From: JAHEFT01 sp963700705
GTDB taxonomy: Bacteria > Pseudomonadota > Gammaproteobacteria > Xanthomonadales > SZUA-36
NCBI GenBank assembly: GCA_963700705.1
Contig: CAVOYQ010000014.1
Location: forward strand, 62,001-126,000
Direction of reading: 5' to 3'
DNA length: 64,000 nt
The position numbers were made by a program, and so were the translations under genes. How positions within the stretch are numbered: the stretch's first letter is position 1; each line of letters opens with the position of its first letter. Below are positions 7,920 to 17,176 of this stretch, in pieces. Below the pieces are notes generated by a model. It searched no databases. It was not told the origin of the DNA and worked only from the letters and a program-made list of their open reading frames with translations.

Positions 7920-10399
7920 CAGCGATCCAGGGGGCGCCAGACGGTTCTGAGCAAGTCGCCGAAAACACCCGCCGCCGTAACCGCCGCGCCGGCGCCGTAG
8001 CCACGCAGCACCATGGGAATCGGCTGGTAGTAATGGGTATGAATGACCAGCGCGTTTTCACCGTCACGAACCGCACCGAGCGGCTTGCTGCGGGGAATTT
8101 CCTCGATGGACACCTGGCAATTTCCTTGCTCCAGCCGGGCGACATAACGCAGCACCCGGTCTTCACCGGCTGCCTGTGCAATCCGCGCCGAGAATGATTC
8201 GTCCAGCGACTGCAGGGTGTCGATCAATTGTGACCGGTCCACGTGGCCGACGACCTCCATCGGCACCACGGGCTCGACCTTGATGTCATCGAGCTCGAGT
8301 TTCAAACCGACTTCACGGGCTACGATCAACAGCTTCCTGGCCACATCCATGCCGGACAGGTCATCGCGCGGATCCGGTTCGGTGTAGCCCAGCTCCATCG
8401 CTTTCGCGACCGCGGAGGACAGTGGGATACCGTCTTCCAGCAGACCGAAAATCATCGAGAGGGAACCGGACAGAATGCCCTCGAACGTCTTCAATTCGTC
8501 ACCGGAGCGGATCAGCCCCTGCAGTGTATCGATGAAGGGCAGGCCGGCCGCCACGTTGGTTTCGTACAGAAATTTGCGGAAATTGCGCCGTTCCGCCTGC
8601 CGCATGGCCGCGTAATAGTCGTAACCGGACGTGTTGGCTTTCTTGTTTGCGGCCACGATGTTGAAGCCGTTATCCAGCAGATTGACGTACTCGAGCGCCA
8701 GTTTCTGGTCCGTCGTGCAGTCGACGAGGGTCGGGCTGAGCAGGCCGAGTTTCTTACGGATATCGATCACGTCCTGGATGGTCCAGGGCTTTCCCCGGGT
8801 TTCCAGTTCCTGCTTCCAGCAGGAAAGATCCACGACATCCGTGGCGACCAGCAGCCGCTCGCTGTTGGCAATGGCCCTGACCCGCAGATCGACGTGATGG
8901 TCAACCAGGGTTTTCGCCTGGCGTTGAAACTGGTCGAGAAGCTCCCCGCCGACGTTGCCGCAGCCCATCAGGATCACGTCGATATGCGAAGAATGGCTGA
9001 AAAATGCGGTGTGGCAAGCCCGCGTCGCCGGCTGGGCGTCCTCGCCGCGAACCACCACCGCGATCGCGCATTCCGTTGAGCCCTGGGCAATGACTTCCAC
9101 GTTTACCCCGGCGGATGAAATCGCCGTCAGGAACCGGGCGGCAATTCCCCGGTAATGTTTCATTCCGTCACCGACCAGCGAAACCACGGCCCGGTTGCTC
9201 TGCACGCCGATTTCTTCGATCAACCCGTGCAATCGCTCAAAATGAAGTTCTTCCTCCAGCGCTTTGCGCGCTTTCGCCTCGTCCGCCTTGCGCACGCACA
9301 AAGTGATGCTGTACTCGGATGACGACTGCACGATCAACAGGATGGAAATCGATTCGCTGGCCAGCGCATCCATCACGCGGCGCGCGATGCCCACCCTGCC
9401 GCGGAGACCGCCACCCTGCACGGTAATCGATGAAACATCCTGCAGGTGGGAGATGCCGCGAACCACGTGAGATCGCCTGGCCTCGCTGTGCACCAGGGTT
9501 CCCGGCTTGGAGGGGTCGTAGGTGTTGCGCACTTCGCACGGTATGTTATTGGCTGCCAGCGGCGCCAGCGCCTTGGCCGAAATCACCTTGGCGCCGAAGT
9601 AGGTCAGTTCCATGGCTTCGTCGTAACTGACCTCGTCGAGACAACGGGCATTGCTGACAATGCGCGGGTCCGCGGTGAAGAAACCGTCTACGTCCTTCCA
9701 GATCTGGCACAGGCCGGCTTCGATCGCGGCGGCGATCGCGGCAGCCGAATAATCGGTGCCGTTGCGTCCGAGCAACTGGATATCGCCGCGGGCATTGCGG
9801 CCATAGAACCCGGGCAGCACGATGACCTGGCTGGCGGCTGCGAACCGCTCTTTCAGCAACGGGGCGGCCGCCTCGATATCGACCAGGGAGTCCAGCCAGC
9901 TATCGTTGGCCAGGGGCAGGACATCGGTGTCCGACCACTGCGCTGTGAAGCCCTGGTGGTTTAACAGGTCGACCATCAGGCGGCTGCTGAACCCTTCGCC
10001 GCTGGCCAGGATCCTGGCGCGGGTTTCGTCCGGGCACTGGCCCAGCAACCGGATACCTTCAACGCGGCGCGACAGCACCGAGTGCTGTTCTTCCAGGAAC
10101 GCGCTGCCCAGCGGGGTTGCTATGCCTTTACCCGCCATGTCCTCGACGATTGAACGCTCGCGGTTCATCGCCTCTTCGAGGTGGACGGCGCCATCTCCTC
10201 CGTCCACGGCCGTGTCGATCGCGGCCAGCAGCAGGTCCGTGACGCCTTTGACCGCAGACAGCAGGACGATGACCTGGTATTGGTCCGTGTAACGGCCTAT
10301 GACCTCCGCGCTGGCGTCGAATCCCGCCAGGTCGGCCAGCGAGGTTCCGCCGAATTTCTGAACCAGCTGTTTCATCTTCGGTTGAATACTATCACTCAC
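7919..10399 (-). CDS. thrA: Bifunctional aspartokinase / homoserine dehydrogenase I
   Basis: First and third steps of threonine synthesis in one 826-residue chain. The aspartokinase domain starts at KFGGTSLADL (about residue 14). Two ACT-type regulatory stretches occupy about 310-460, and these normally mediate threonine feedback inhibition. The homoserine dehydrogenase domain begins with the Rossmann GCGNVGGELLDQF (about 470) and contains AANKKANT and the KFLYETNVAAGLP segment. The fused form supports a gammaproteobacterial origin. The start used is GTG at 10399; ATG at 10375 is the alternative and neither has a clear Shine-Dalgarno. No Thr/Ile-rich leader peptide was found upstream; instead a 164-bp inverted repeat fills the gap to asnB. 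Confidence 0.96.
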   Translation of the reverse strand: MSDSIQPKMKQLVQKFGGTSLADLAGFDASAEVIGRYTDQYQVIVLLSAVKGVTDLLLAAIDTAVDGGDGAVHLEEAMNRERSIVEDMAGKGIATPLGSAFLEEQHSVLSRRVEGIRLLGQCPDETRARILASGEGFSSRLMVDLLNHQGFTAQWSDTDVLPLANDSWLDSLVDIEAAAPLLKERFAAASQVIVLPGFYGRNARGDIQLLGRNGTDYSAAAIAAAIEAGLCQIWKDVDGFFTADPRIVSNARCLDEVSYDEAMELTYFGAKVISAKALAPLAANNIPCEVRNTYDPSKPGTLVHSEARRSHVVRGISHLQDVSSITVQGGGLRGRVGIARRVMDALASESISILLIVQSSSEYSITLCVRKADEAKARKALEEELHFERLHGLIEEIGVQSNRAVVSLVGDGMKHYRGIAARFLTAISSAGVNVEVIAQGSTECAIAVVVRGEDAQPATRACHTAFFSHSSHIDVILMGCGNVGGELLDQFQRQAKTLVDHHVDLRVRAIANSERLLVATDVVDLSCWKQELETRGKPWTIQDVIDIRKKLGLLSPTLVDCTTDQKLALEYVNLLDNGFNIVAANKKANTSGYDYYAAMRQAERRNFRKFLYETNVAAGLPFIDTLQGLIRSGDELKTFEGILSGSLSMIFGLLEDGIPLSSAVAKAMELGYTEPDPRDDLSGMDVARKLLIVAREVGLKLELDDIKVEPVVPMEVVGHVDRSQLIDTLQSLDESFSARIAQAAGEDRVLRYVARLEQGNCQVSIEEIPRSKPLGAVRDGENALVIHTHYYQPIPMVLRGYGAGAAVTAAGVFGDLLRTVWRPLDR

Positions 10400-10403
10400 G
10401 TCC

Positions 10404-10567
10404 AGTGGCCTGTAACAGCTAAAGCAGAAGAGGGATCGCGAAGGAATGGTGGTGGCTGACGCCGGTCTGGAACGAGGTTGATAGCCATAGCTATCAGCCG
10501 AGTGAAGACCAAGCCAGGCGCCAGCAGGCCGAGTGAGATGCTTTCGATTTGGCTGTTACAGGCCACT
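10404..10567. repeat. 164-bp element with perfect 16-bp terminal inverted repeats
   Basis: The space between asnB and thrA is bounded by AGTGGCCTGTAACAGC (10404-10419) and its exact reverse complement (10552-10567). The interior is itself imperfectly palindromic, centred on a hairpin near 10472-10495 (GGTTGATAG...CTATCAGCC). The outer end starts inside the asnB stop codon (TAA at 10569-10567). A short relative is at 2168-2243. It may be a non-autonomous mobile element or a large structured RNA element between two operons; no transposase is nearby. Confidence 0.7.
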
Positions 10568-12231
10568 TAGTAAGCATCCTTGTGAACAGCGCGCATGGCC
10601 CGGCCCGACGGGTCGTTCATTTGCTGCAGTTCCTTGTCCCAGAGCACGGCTTCAGGCGTGCTGCAGGCAACCGTTGGCCCGCCGGGAACTGTCTGTGCCG
10701 CCGAGGCCAGCGGGTAGTGTTTTTCGAAAACTTCCCTGAACCAGTAGGCTTCCTTGGAAACCGGCGTGTTGAACGGAAACCGCCCTGCCGCCCGCGACAT
10801 CTCGGCGTCGCTGACATGCTCCCGGGTAAAATCCTTCACCGCGTCGATCCAGCCATAGCCGACGCCGTCGGAAAACTGCTCCTTCTGCCGCCAGGCGATG
10901 GATTCGGGCAACATGTCGCTGAACGCTTCGCGCAAAATCTGTTTTTCGATTTTTCCCTGGGTAATCATCTTGTCGGCCGGGTTGACGCTCATGGCCACAT
11001 CGAGGAATTCCTTGTCCAGGAACGGCACGCGGGCTTCCACCCCCCATGCGGACATGGACTTGTTGGCGCGCAGGCAGTCATAGCTGTGCAGGCGTGACAA
11101 CTTGCGGACCGTTTCCTCGTGAAACGCGCGTGCGTTCGGCGCCTTGTGGAAATACAGGTAGCCTCCGAATATTTCATCGGCGCCTTCACCCGATAACACC
11201 ATCTTGATGCCCATCGCCCGGATCTTGCGCGCCATCAGGAACATCGGGGTTGCCGCCCGGATGGTTGTCACGTCGTAGGTTTCCAGGTGATAGATGACTT
11301 CCTCCAGTGCATCCAGGCCTTCCTGGATCGTAAAGATGAAGCCATGGTGGACCGTGCCGATGTGCTCGGCCGCTTTTTTTGCCGCCGCGAGGTCGGGAGA
11401 ACCCTCCAGGCCAATGGCGAAGGAATGCAGGCGCGGCCACCAGGCCGGGCTTTCCTCGTGGTCCTCCACGCGCATGGCGGCGTGTTTGGCGGCCAGGGCG
11501 GCCGTGATGGAAGAGTCCAGCCCGCCGGAAAGCAGCACACCATAGGGGACGTCCGTCATCAGGTGGCTGACCACGGCTTTTTCAAGCGCGTCATGCAGGG
11601 CCTGCGGGTCGGTCCGGGCGTCTTTTACTGCATCGAAGTCTTCCCAGGCGCGCCGGTACCATTTTTCCGGCGCTTCCTGGCCGGAACACCAGTAATGTCC
11701 CGGTGGAAACTCGTGCACCTGGTTGCACACGCCCACCAGGGCCTTCATTTCGGAGGCGACGAACAATTGGCCGTTTTCATCATAGCCGTAGTACAGCGGA
11801 ATGATGCCGATCGGGTCGCGCGCCATCATCCAGAAATCCTTGTCCTCGTCATACAGGCAGAACGCAAACATGCCGTTCAGAAGTTCAAGGAAATCCGCCC
11901 CGTGTTCGAGATACAGCGGCAGGATGACTTCGCAATCAGACTCGGTCCGGAAGGCGTACCGGCCGGCAAACGATTCCCGGATTGGGAGATGGTTGTAGAT
12001 TTCACCATTGACGGCCAGCGCCTGCCGGCCGCTTTCGCTCAGGATCGGCTGGGCGCCGGTATTGACGTCGACAATGGCCAGGCGCTCGTGCGCCAGCACT
12101 GCCTTGTCAGAGGTATATATACCGCTCCAGTCGGGGCCGCGATGCCGCAGCAGACGCGATTGCTGCAGCGCCAGTTTCCGCACTGTTGGAAGGTCCTGGC
12201 GTATTTCCAGGACGCCGAATATCGAGCACAT
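10567..12231 (-). CDS. asnB: Asparagine synthase (glutamine-hydrolysing), AsnB type
   Basis: Converts aspartate to asparagine using ATP and glutamine. The 554-residue product begins MCSIFGVL, giving the N-terminal nucleophile Cys after Met removal. The glutaminase domain has RHRGPDWSG and LAVNGEIYNH; the synthetase domain has the PP-loop LLSGGLDSSI (about 230) and LSGEGADEIFGGY (about 346). Length and motifs match E. coli AsnB (554). Its stop codon is fused to the inverted repeat element that separates it from thrA. Confidence 0.96.
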   Translation of the reverse strand: MCSIFGVLEIRQDLPTVRKLALQQSRLLRHRGPDWSGIYTSDKAVLAHERLAIVDVNTGAQPILSESGRQALAVNGEIYNHLPIRESFAGRYAFRTESDCEVILPLYLEHGADFLELLNGMFAFCLYDEDKDFWMMARDPIGIIPLYYGYDENGQLFVASEMKALVGVCNQVHEFPPGHYWCSGQEAPEKWYRRAWEDFDAVKDARTDPQALHDALEKAVVSHLMTDVPYGVLLSGGLDSSITAALAAKHAAMRVEDHEESPAWWPRLHSFAIGLEGSPDLAAAKKAAEHIGTVHHGFIFTIQEGLDALEEVIYHLETYDVTTIRAATPMFLMARKIRAMGIKMVLSGEGADEIFGGYLYFHKAPNARAFHEETVRKLSRLHSYDCLRANKSMSAWGVEARVPFLDKEFLDVAMSVNPADKMITQGKIEKQILREAFSDMLPESIAWRQKEQFSDGVGYGWIDAVKDFTREHVSDAEMSRAAGRFPFNTPVSKEAYWFREVFEKHYPLASAAQTVPGGPTVACSTPEAVLWDKELQQMNDPSGRAMRAVHKDAY

Positions 12232-12326
12232 GGGGAGCCCTCAAGATTGCATTGATCGGATCACGGAAAAGCCACGGACCCAAACAAGTAATACTAAGGG
12301 CTAACTGCCGAAGAGCCAAGCACTTC

Positions 12327-13379
12327 TCAACGCATTGTTTTTTGCAGTTCAGCCATCGCCTGGCTGCCGGGAACGAGCTTTTCGAACGCCAGGTCTTTCA
12401 GCGGCGTTGCAACTGTGCGGGACTGTTCATGCATATCCGGTACATTCTGGTCGATGAAAAGGAGTCCAGTGACAATCTCGCCCCGGGTACGCTGCCTTTC
12501 GAGGTAACCCAGCGCATTGTTCCGGCGCGTCGGATCATAGTCCGGATCGACTTTTCTCAACAGGATGGTCGACCCGTCGTGCAAGCGGACCGGGTGCGCA
12601 TCACCCGCATAATAGCTGGCCTTGATTTCAGCGCGCGGGGGAACGAAGTCGGTTTCCGTGGCGGCGTGTTTGTGCTCGCGGGTGTAAGCGTAACTCTTGG
12701 TTGAGCCTACGTGGTCGTTGAACGTAACACAGGGGGAGAACACATCCACCACGGCGCAGCCGGGATGTGCGATGGCAGCCTTGATCAGCGGCACCAGTTG
12801 CTCCCGGTCGCCGGAAAAACTTCGGGCGACAAAACTGGCGCCCATGGAAATGGCTGTTGCGACCGTGTTGATGTTCTGCATCTGGTTGACCGTGCCTTTT
12901 TTCGACGTACTGCCGGCGTCGGCTGATGCTGAAAACTGCCCCTTGGTCAGGCCGTAAACGCCGTTGTTCTCGATCAGGTAGAGCATATTCACGTTACGGC
13001 GGATCACGTGACCAAACTGTCCAAAGCCGATTGAAAGGGAATCGCCGTCACCAGACACGCCAATTCCAATCAGGTTGCGATTTCCCGCAAGCGCCCCGGT
13101 GGCCACCGACGGCATGCGCCCGTGAACGGAATTGAAACCGTGCGCTCCATGGACGAAATAGGCCGGAGTCTTGGACGAACAACCGATGCCCGACATCTTG
13201 ATCAGCTGTTCGGGTGCAATCGACATTTCCCACAGGGCCTGAACCAGTGCAGCGGTGATCGAATCGTGGCCGCAACCCGCACACAACGTCGACAAGGCGC
13301 CCTCGTAATCCCGCTGGGCCAGCCCGAGCGCATTGACTTTCTGGCCGGGTAAATCAATTCTTGGCCTGGCGTACGTCAT
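12327..13379 (-). CDS. korB: 2-oxoacid (probably 2-oxoglutarate):ferredoxin oxidoreductase, beta subunit
   Basis: TPP-binding subunit of a CoA-dependent 2-oxoacid:ferredoxin oxidoreductase. The 350 residues carry a [4Fe-4S]/TPP region with CAGCGHDSI (about 33) and GIGCSSKTP. The TPP motif is GDGDSLSIGF...ENNGVYGLTKGQ (about 125-160), the form usual in KorB-type enzymes. The start at 13379 has AGAAGGAG 9 nt upstream, and its ATG overlaps the alpha-subunit stop (ATGA), giving translational coupling. An in-frame upstream start at 13427 would lie inside the alpha gene and is not needed. The substrate is inferred from family resemblance; pyruvate or branched-chain acids are not excluded. Confidence 0.88.
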   Translation of the reverse strand: MTYARPRIDLPGQKVNALGLAQRDYEGALSTLCAGCGHDSITAALVQALWEMSIAPEQLIKMSGIGCSSKTPAYFVHGAHGFNSVHGRMPSVATGALAGNRNLIGIGVSGDGDSLSIGFGQFGHVIRRNVNMLYLIENNGVYGLTKGQFSASADAGSTSKKGTVNQMQNINTVATAISMGASFVARSFSGDREQLVPLIKAAIAHPGCAVVDVFSPCVTFNDHVGSTKSYAYTREHKHAATETDFVPPRAEIKASYYAGDAHPVRLHDGSTILLRKVDPDYDPTRRNNALGYLERQRTRGEIVTGLLFIDQNVPDMHEQSRTVATPLKDLAFEKLVPGSQAMAELQKTMR

Positions 13380-15193
13380 GCTGCTGTCTCCTTCTGGACG
13401 TGAGCGATAACACCCTGCACAACGCATGCGCTGGGAATGGGTAGCCCGTTGTAATGCCGAATGGAGACCAGTCTGTCGGCGATATCATTGGCCTCCAGCA
13501 TCAACAGTGCCTTCATCTGGCCGTCACGATTCTGTTCCACGACGAAATTCGTGTCGTGGTCACGCAGGAATTCGACCACTTCGTGGGTGAATGGAAATGC
13601 CCTGATTCGCAGGTAATCCAGGTGGATGCCCTGCGCCGCCAGCCTGTCACGTGCTTCGATGACGGCGCCGTCGGAACTGCCAAAAGCCACGATACCGAGG
13701 TTTGTCGGTCGTTCAGCCTTGCTCAGCAGGGCGTCGGGCACCATGGTCTTTGCCGTTTCCCATTTCACCAGCAAGCGGTCCATCACGTCCTGGTATTCGT
13801 CAGAATTTTCGGTGTAGGCGCCATAGCGGTTGTGGCCTGATCCGCGCACGAAATAGGCGCCCTTGGGGTCTTCGCCGGGAAGGGTTCGGTAGGTGATGCC
13901 GTCACCGTCCACATCCAGGTAACGGACGAAACGCTCCATTTTTGCCAGATCCTCCGGACCCAGAACCTTTCCCCGGTCATGGCGGTAGCTGTCATCCCAA
14001 CTGAGTTCGGGAACCATCCAGTCATTCATGCCGATATCCAGGTCGGACAGCATGAAAACCGGGGTCTGCAGCCGTTCTGCCAGGTCAAAAGCCGCCACTG
14101 CCATTTCGAAGCACTCGCGCGGATCGGATGGAAACAGGAGTGGATGCCGGGTATCCCCGTGCGAGGCATAGGCGCACAACATGACATCACACTGCTGGGT
14201 TCGTGTCGGCATGCCGGTTGACGGGCCGACACGTTGGACATCGATGAACACCGATGGAATTTCCGCGTAATAGGCAAAACCGATGAACTCACTCATCAGG
14301 GAGATGCCCGGGCCGGAAGTCGGCGTGAATGCACGTGCACCGACCCAGTTCGCGCCCAACACCATGCCGGCAGCCGCCAGTTCATCTTCGGCCTGGATAA
14401 TACAGAAGAGCCTGTCGCCCGTTTCCGGATCGATCCTGAACTTCTCACAATACATCGTGAAGCTGTCCATCACACCGGTGGACGGTGTGATCGGATACCA
14501 GGCGCCAACGGTAGCGCCGGCGTAAAGACAGCCAAGCCCCGTTGCCTCGTTGCCGGTAATCATGATGTTGCCGCTGTTGTCTCCCATGACTTCTGCACGC
14601 ACCGGCAAGGGACAATGGAAGTTTTCCCGCGCGTAGTCGTAACCGAGCATGATGGCCTTGAGGTTGCTTTCGACCAGCTTGGGCTTGGCCGCGAATGTTT
14701 CTTCCAGCAGGCCCTTGATCACTTTCAGGTCAATATCCATCAAGGCGGCCAGCACCCCGGCGTAGGCCACGTTTTTCATCAGGATACGGATTCGCGCCAC
14801 GCTGAATGCTTCGTTACACATCTTGGCCAATGGCACACCCAGCACGGTGATATCGGCGCGGTGCAGGGTGCTTTCGCGCGGCCAGGTGGAATCGTAGATC
14901 AGGAAACCACCGGGGCTGACCTCCTCAAGGTCCTTTTGATAGGTCTGTGCATTCATCGCCACCATCACGTCCACACGACCGGAAGCGGACATGTACCCGG
15001 CGTGATTAGCCCGTATCTCGTACCACGTCGGCAAACCCTGGATATTCGATGGAAACAGGTTTTTGCCGGTGACGGGTATGCCCATCCGGAAAAGAGCCTT
15101 CATCAGCAACCCGTTGGCACTGGCGGAACCGGTGCCATTGACCGTGGCGATTTTCAGGACAAAGTCGTTTATCCGGCTTTGCGTTTTTGACAT
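13376..15193 (-). CDS. korA: 2-oxoacid:ferredoxin oxidoreductase, fused gamma-alpha subunit
   Basis: The 605-residue product joins the gamma domain (about 1-190: ATVNGTGSASANGLLMKALF, MNAQTYQKDL) to the alpha domain (about 215-600: ITGNEATGLGCLYAGAT, YPITPSTGVMDSF). This is the standard arrangement in two-subunit bacterial Kor enzymes. It binds CoA/2-oxoacid at the interface with the beta subunit. The gene overlaps the upstream FAD/Fe-S gene by 25 nt and the beta gene by 4 nt, so all three are one coupled unit. The enzyme could run oxidatively (TCA) or reductively with a low-potential donor. Confidence 0.9.
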   Translation of the reverse strand: MSKTQSRINDFVLKIATVNGTGSASANGLLMKALFRMGIPVTGKNLFPSNIQGLPTWYEIRANHAGYMSASGRVDVMVAMNAQTYQKDLEEVSPGGFLIYDSTWPRESTLHRADITVLGVPLAKMCNEAFSVARIRILMKNVAYAGVLAALMDIDLKVIKGLLEETFAAKPKLVESNLKAIMLGYDYARENFHCPLPVRAEVMGDNSGNIMITGNEATGLGCLYAGATVGAWYPITPSTGVMDSFTMYCEKFRIDPETGDRLFCIIQAEDELAAAGMVLGANWVGARAFTPTSGPGISLMSEFIGFAYYAEIPSVFIDVQRVGPSTGMPTRTQQCDVMLCAYASHGDTRHPLLFPSDPRECFEMAVAAFDLAERLQTPVFMLSDLDIGMNDWMVPELSWDDSYRHDRGKVLGPEDLAKMERFVRYLDVDGDGITYRTLPGEDPKGAYFVRGSGHNRYGAYTENSDEYQDVMDRLLVKWETAKTMVPDALLSKAERPTNLGIVAFGSSDGAVIEARDRLAAQGIHLDYLRIRAFPFTHEVVEFLRDHDTNFVVEQNRDGQMKALLMLEANDIADRLVSIRHYNGLPIPSACVVQGVIAHVQKETAA

Positions 15194-16989
15194 GGGTGCT
15201 CACCACGGTTGTTGCCGCCATCGTAACCAGCAGCCTTGGGAAAGGTAATGAGGGATTTCTGCATGTCCCAGGCCGCTGTCGGGCAACGCTCGGCGCATAA
15301 ACCGCAATGGATGCAGAAGTTTTCGTCTTTGACCATCACCCGCGACGTCTGCTTCAGTTCGTCCGAAACAAACAGCGGCTGATCGTATTCCAAAACCGGC
15401 GCCTTGAGCCGCTTGACCAGGTCGTCACGGTCACCGTTTGCCGTGATGGTCAGGCATTGCGTGGGACAGATATCAAGGCAGGCATCACACTCGATACACA
15501 GGGAATCGGCAAAAACGGTTTGAATGTCGCAATTCAGGCAGCGTTCGACTTCCCGGGCCACCTGCTCTGCGTCGAAACCCAGTTCGACTTCTTTGCCAAG
15601 TTCCTTGAGCCTGGTCTCCAGGGGCACGTGCATCATTTTACGCCGCGCTGCGGGATCGAAGCTGTTGGAGTAACTCCACTCGTGCATGCCCATTTTACGG
15701 CTCTGCAGGTTCAGCAAGTCCGGCAACCGGTCCTTCAGGGACTCGCCCTGGCAATGCCGGTGGATGGAAATCGCTGCCTGGTGGCCGTGTTCGACCGCCC
15801 AGATGATGTTTTTCGGACCAAAGGCGGAATCACCACCAAAAAATACGCCGCTGCGGGTTGACTCATAAGTGACCTTGTCAACTACCGGCTCTTCCCAGGG
15901 ATTGAAGTCGATTCCCAGGTCTCTTTCGATCCATGGGAAGGAATTCTCCTGCCCAATCGCCAGCACAACATCGTCGCAGGGAATAAATACTTCCCCGGTT
16001 ACTTCCTGGTCCTGGATGCGGCCGTTTTCGATGACGTATTCCATCAGCTCAAAGGTCATACCCTTGAGCTTGCCTTTTTCGACCACGAATTCTTTCGGCG
16101 CATGGTTGACGACAATCTGGACGTTCTCTTCTTCGGCGTCTTCCAGTTCCCACACCGATGCCTTGAAAAATTCGCGGGGCTTGCGCGCCATTACCTTGAC
16201 GTCTTTGGCGCCAAGGCGGAGGGAGGTGCGGCAGCAATCCATCGCGGTATTACCAACGCCGATGATCAGAACACGTTTACCGATGGATTTTATGTGGTCG
16301 AATGCCACGGATTCGAGCCAGTCGATGCCGATGTGGATGTTTTCAGTATCGTAACGTCCGGGCAGCTTGAGTTCCTTACCCCGCGGCGCCCCGCTGCCGA
16401 CAAACACGGCATCGTAGCCCTCGTCCAGCAGCTTCTTCATGCTCTCAACGCGGTGGTTGTAGTGGATCTCCACCCCCATGTCGAGAATGTAGTTAATTTC
16501 CTCGTTGAGCACCTTGTGGGGCAGGCGGAAGGCTGGAATGTTGTATCGCATCAGGCCGCCCGCCACCGACTGGGCCTCGAAAATAGTGCATTCGTAACCC
16601 AGTGGCATCAGGTCGTTGGCGACTGAGAGCGATGCGGGGCCGGCGCCGATCAGGGCGACTTTCTTGCCGTTCTTTTTCTTTGGCGCAACGGGCAGACGAT
16701 CCGTGATGTCGTCCCGGTGATCTGCAGCAACGCGCTTCAGCCGGCAAATGGCAACCGGTTTTTCATCCATGCGGCCACGGCGGCACGCCGGCTCGCAGGG
16801 CCGGTCGCAGACGCGGCCAAGAATGCCCGGAAAGATGTTGCTTTCGCGGTTGACCATGTAGGCGTCAGTAAACCGCCCCTGGGCTATCAGCCGGATATAT
16901 TCGGGTACGTCGGTATGCGCGGGGCAGCCCCATTGGCAATCGACGACCTTGTGGAAATAGTCCGGATTAGACGTGTCTGTCCGTTTCAT
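15169..16989 (-). CDS. korC: FAD/Fe-S NAD(P)H:ferredoxin reductase-like protein of the Kor operon (GltD-like with C-terminal ferredoxin)
   Basis: 606 residues with GltD/DPD-like architecture. The N-terminal Fe-S segment has CQWGCPAHTDVPEYIRL and CDRPCEPACRRG; two dinucleotide folds follow (GAGPASLSVANDLMPLGY for FAD, GVGNTAMDCCRTSLRLGA for NAD(P)). A C-terminal 2x[4Fe-4S] ferredoxin is added (CIECDACLDICP, CIHCGLCAERCP; about 510-590). It precedes and overlaps the alpha subunit, matching a reductase partner that links NADP(H) to the ferredoxin oxidoreductase, as described for korABC of denitrifying betaproteobacteria. The symbol rests on that analogy. The start at 16989 has AGGA 6 nt upstream; residues from the longer frame up to 17400 look non-coding. 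Confidence 0.82.
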   Translation of the reverse strand: MKRTDTSNPDYFHKVVDCQWGCPAHTDVPEYIRLIAQGRFTDAYMVNRESNIFPGILGRVCDRPCEPACRRGRMDEKPVAICRLKRVAADHRDDITDRLPVAPKKKNGKKVALIGAGPASLSVANDLMPLGYECTIFEAQSVAGGLMRYNIPAFRLPHKVLNEEINYILDMGVEIHYNHRVESMKKLLDEGYDAVFVGSGAPRGKELKLPGRYDTENIHIGIDWLESVAFDHIKSIGKRVLIIGVGNTAMDCCRTSLRLGAKDVKVMARKPREFFKASVWELEDAEEENVQIVVNHAPKEFVVEKGKLKGMTFELMEYVIENGRIQDQEVTGEVFIPCDDVVLAIGQENSFPWIERDLGIDFNPWEEPVVDKVTYESTRSGVFFGGDSAFGPKNIIWAVEHGHQAAISIHRHCQGESLKDRLPDLLNLQSRKMGMHEWSYSNSFDPAARRKMMHVPLETRLKELGKEVELGFDAEQVAREVERCLNCDIQTVFADSLCIECDACLDICPTQCLTITANGDRDDLVKRLKAPVLEYDQPLFVSDELKQTSRVMVKDENFCIHCGLCAERCPTAAWDMQKSLITFPKAAGYDGGNNRGEHPCQKRKAG

Positions 16990-17176
16990 TGAATTCCTGC
17001 AGCTTCCTTTCCAACTACCGTTTATTAAAATCCGCGCAAGCATAACCGTTTTGAACGGCTTTCGCATCATGCATTGCTCGGATTTCCCGGCGCACCGGGT
17101 TGCGACCATTGGGCTTGCAGATGGCGGGTCGGGGGAATAGGGTGGCTGGCATGCCTGTTGTTGGAGCGTCCATGAC

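Noticed and set aside
10400..10490. Possible leader peptide upstream of thrA (minus strand, ATG near 10489)
   Set aside because: The short frame lacks runs of Thr or Ile codons and ends overlapping the thrA GTG; its sequence is explained by the inverted-repeat element.
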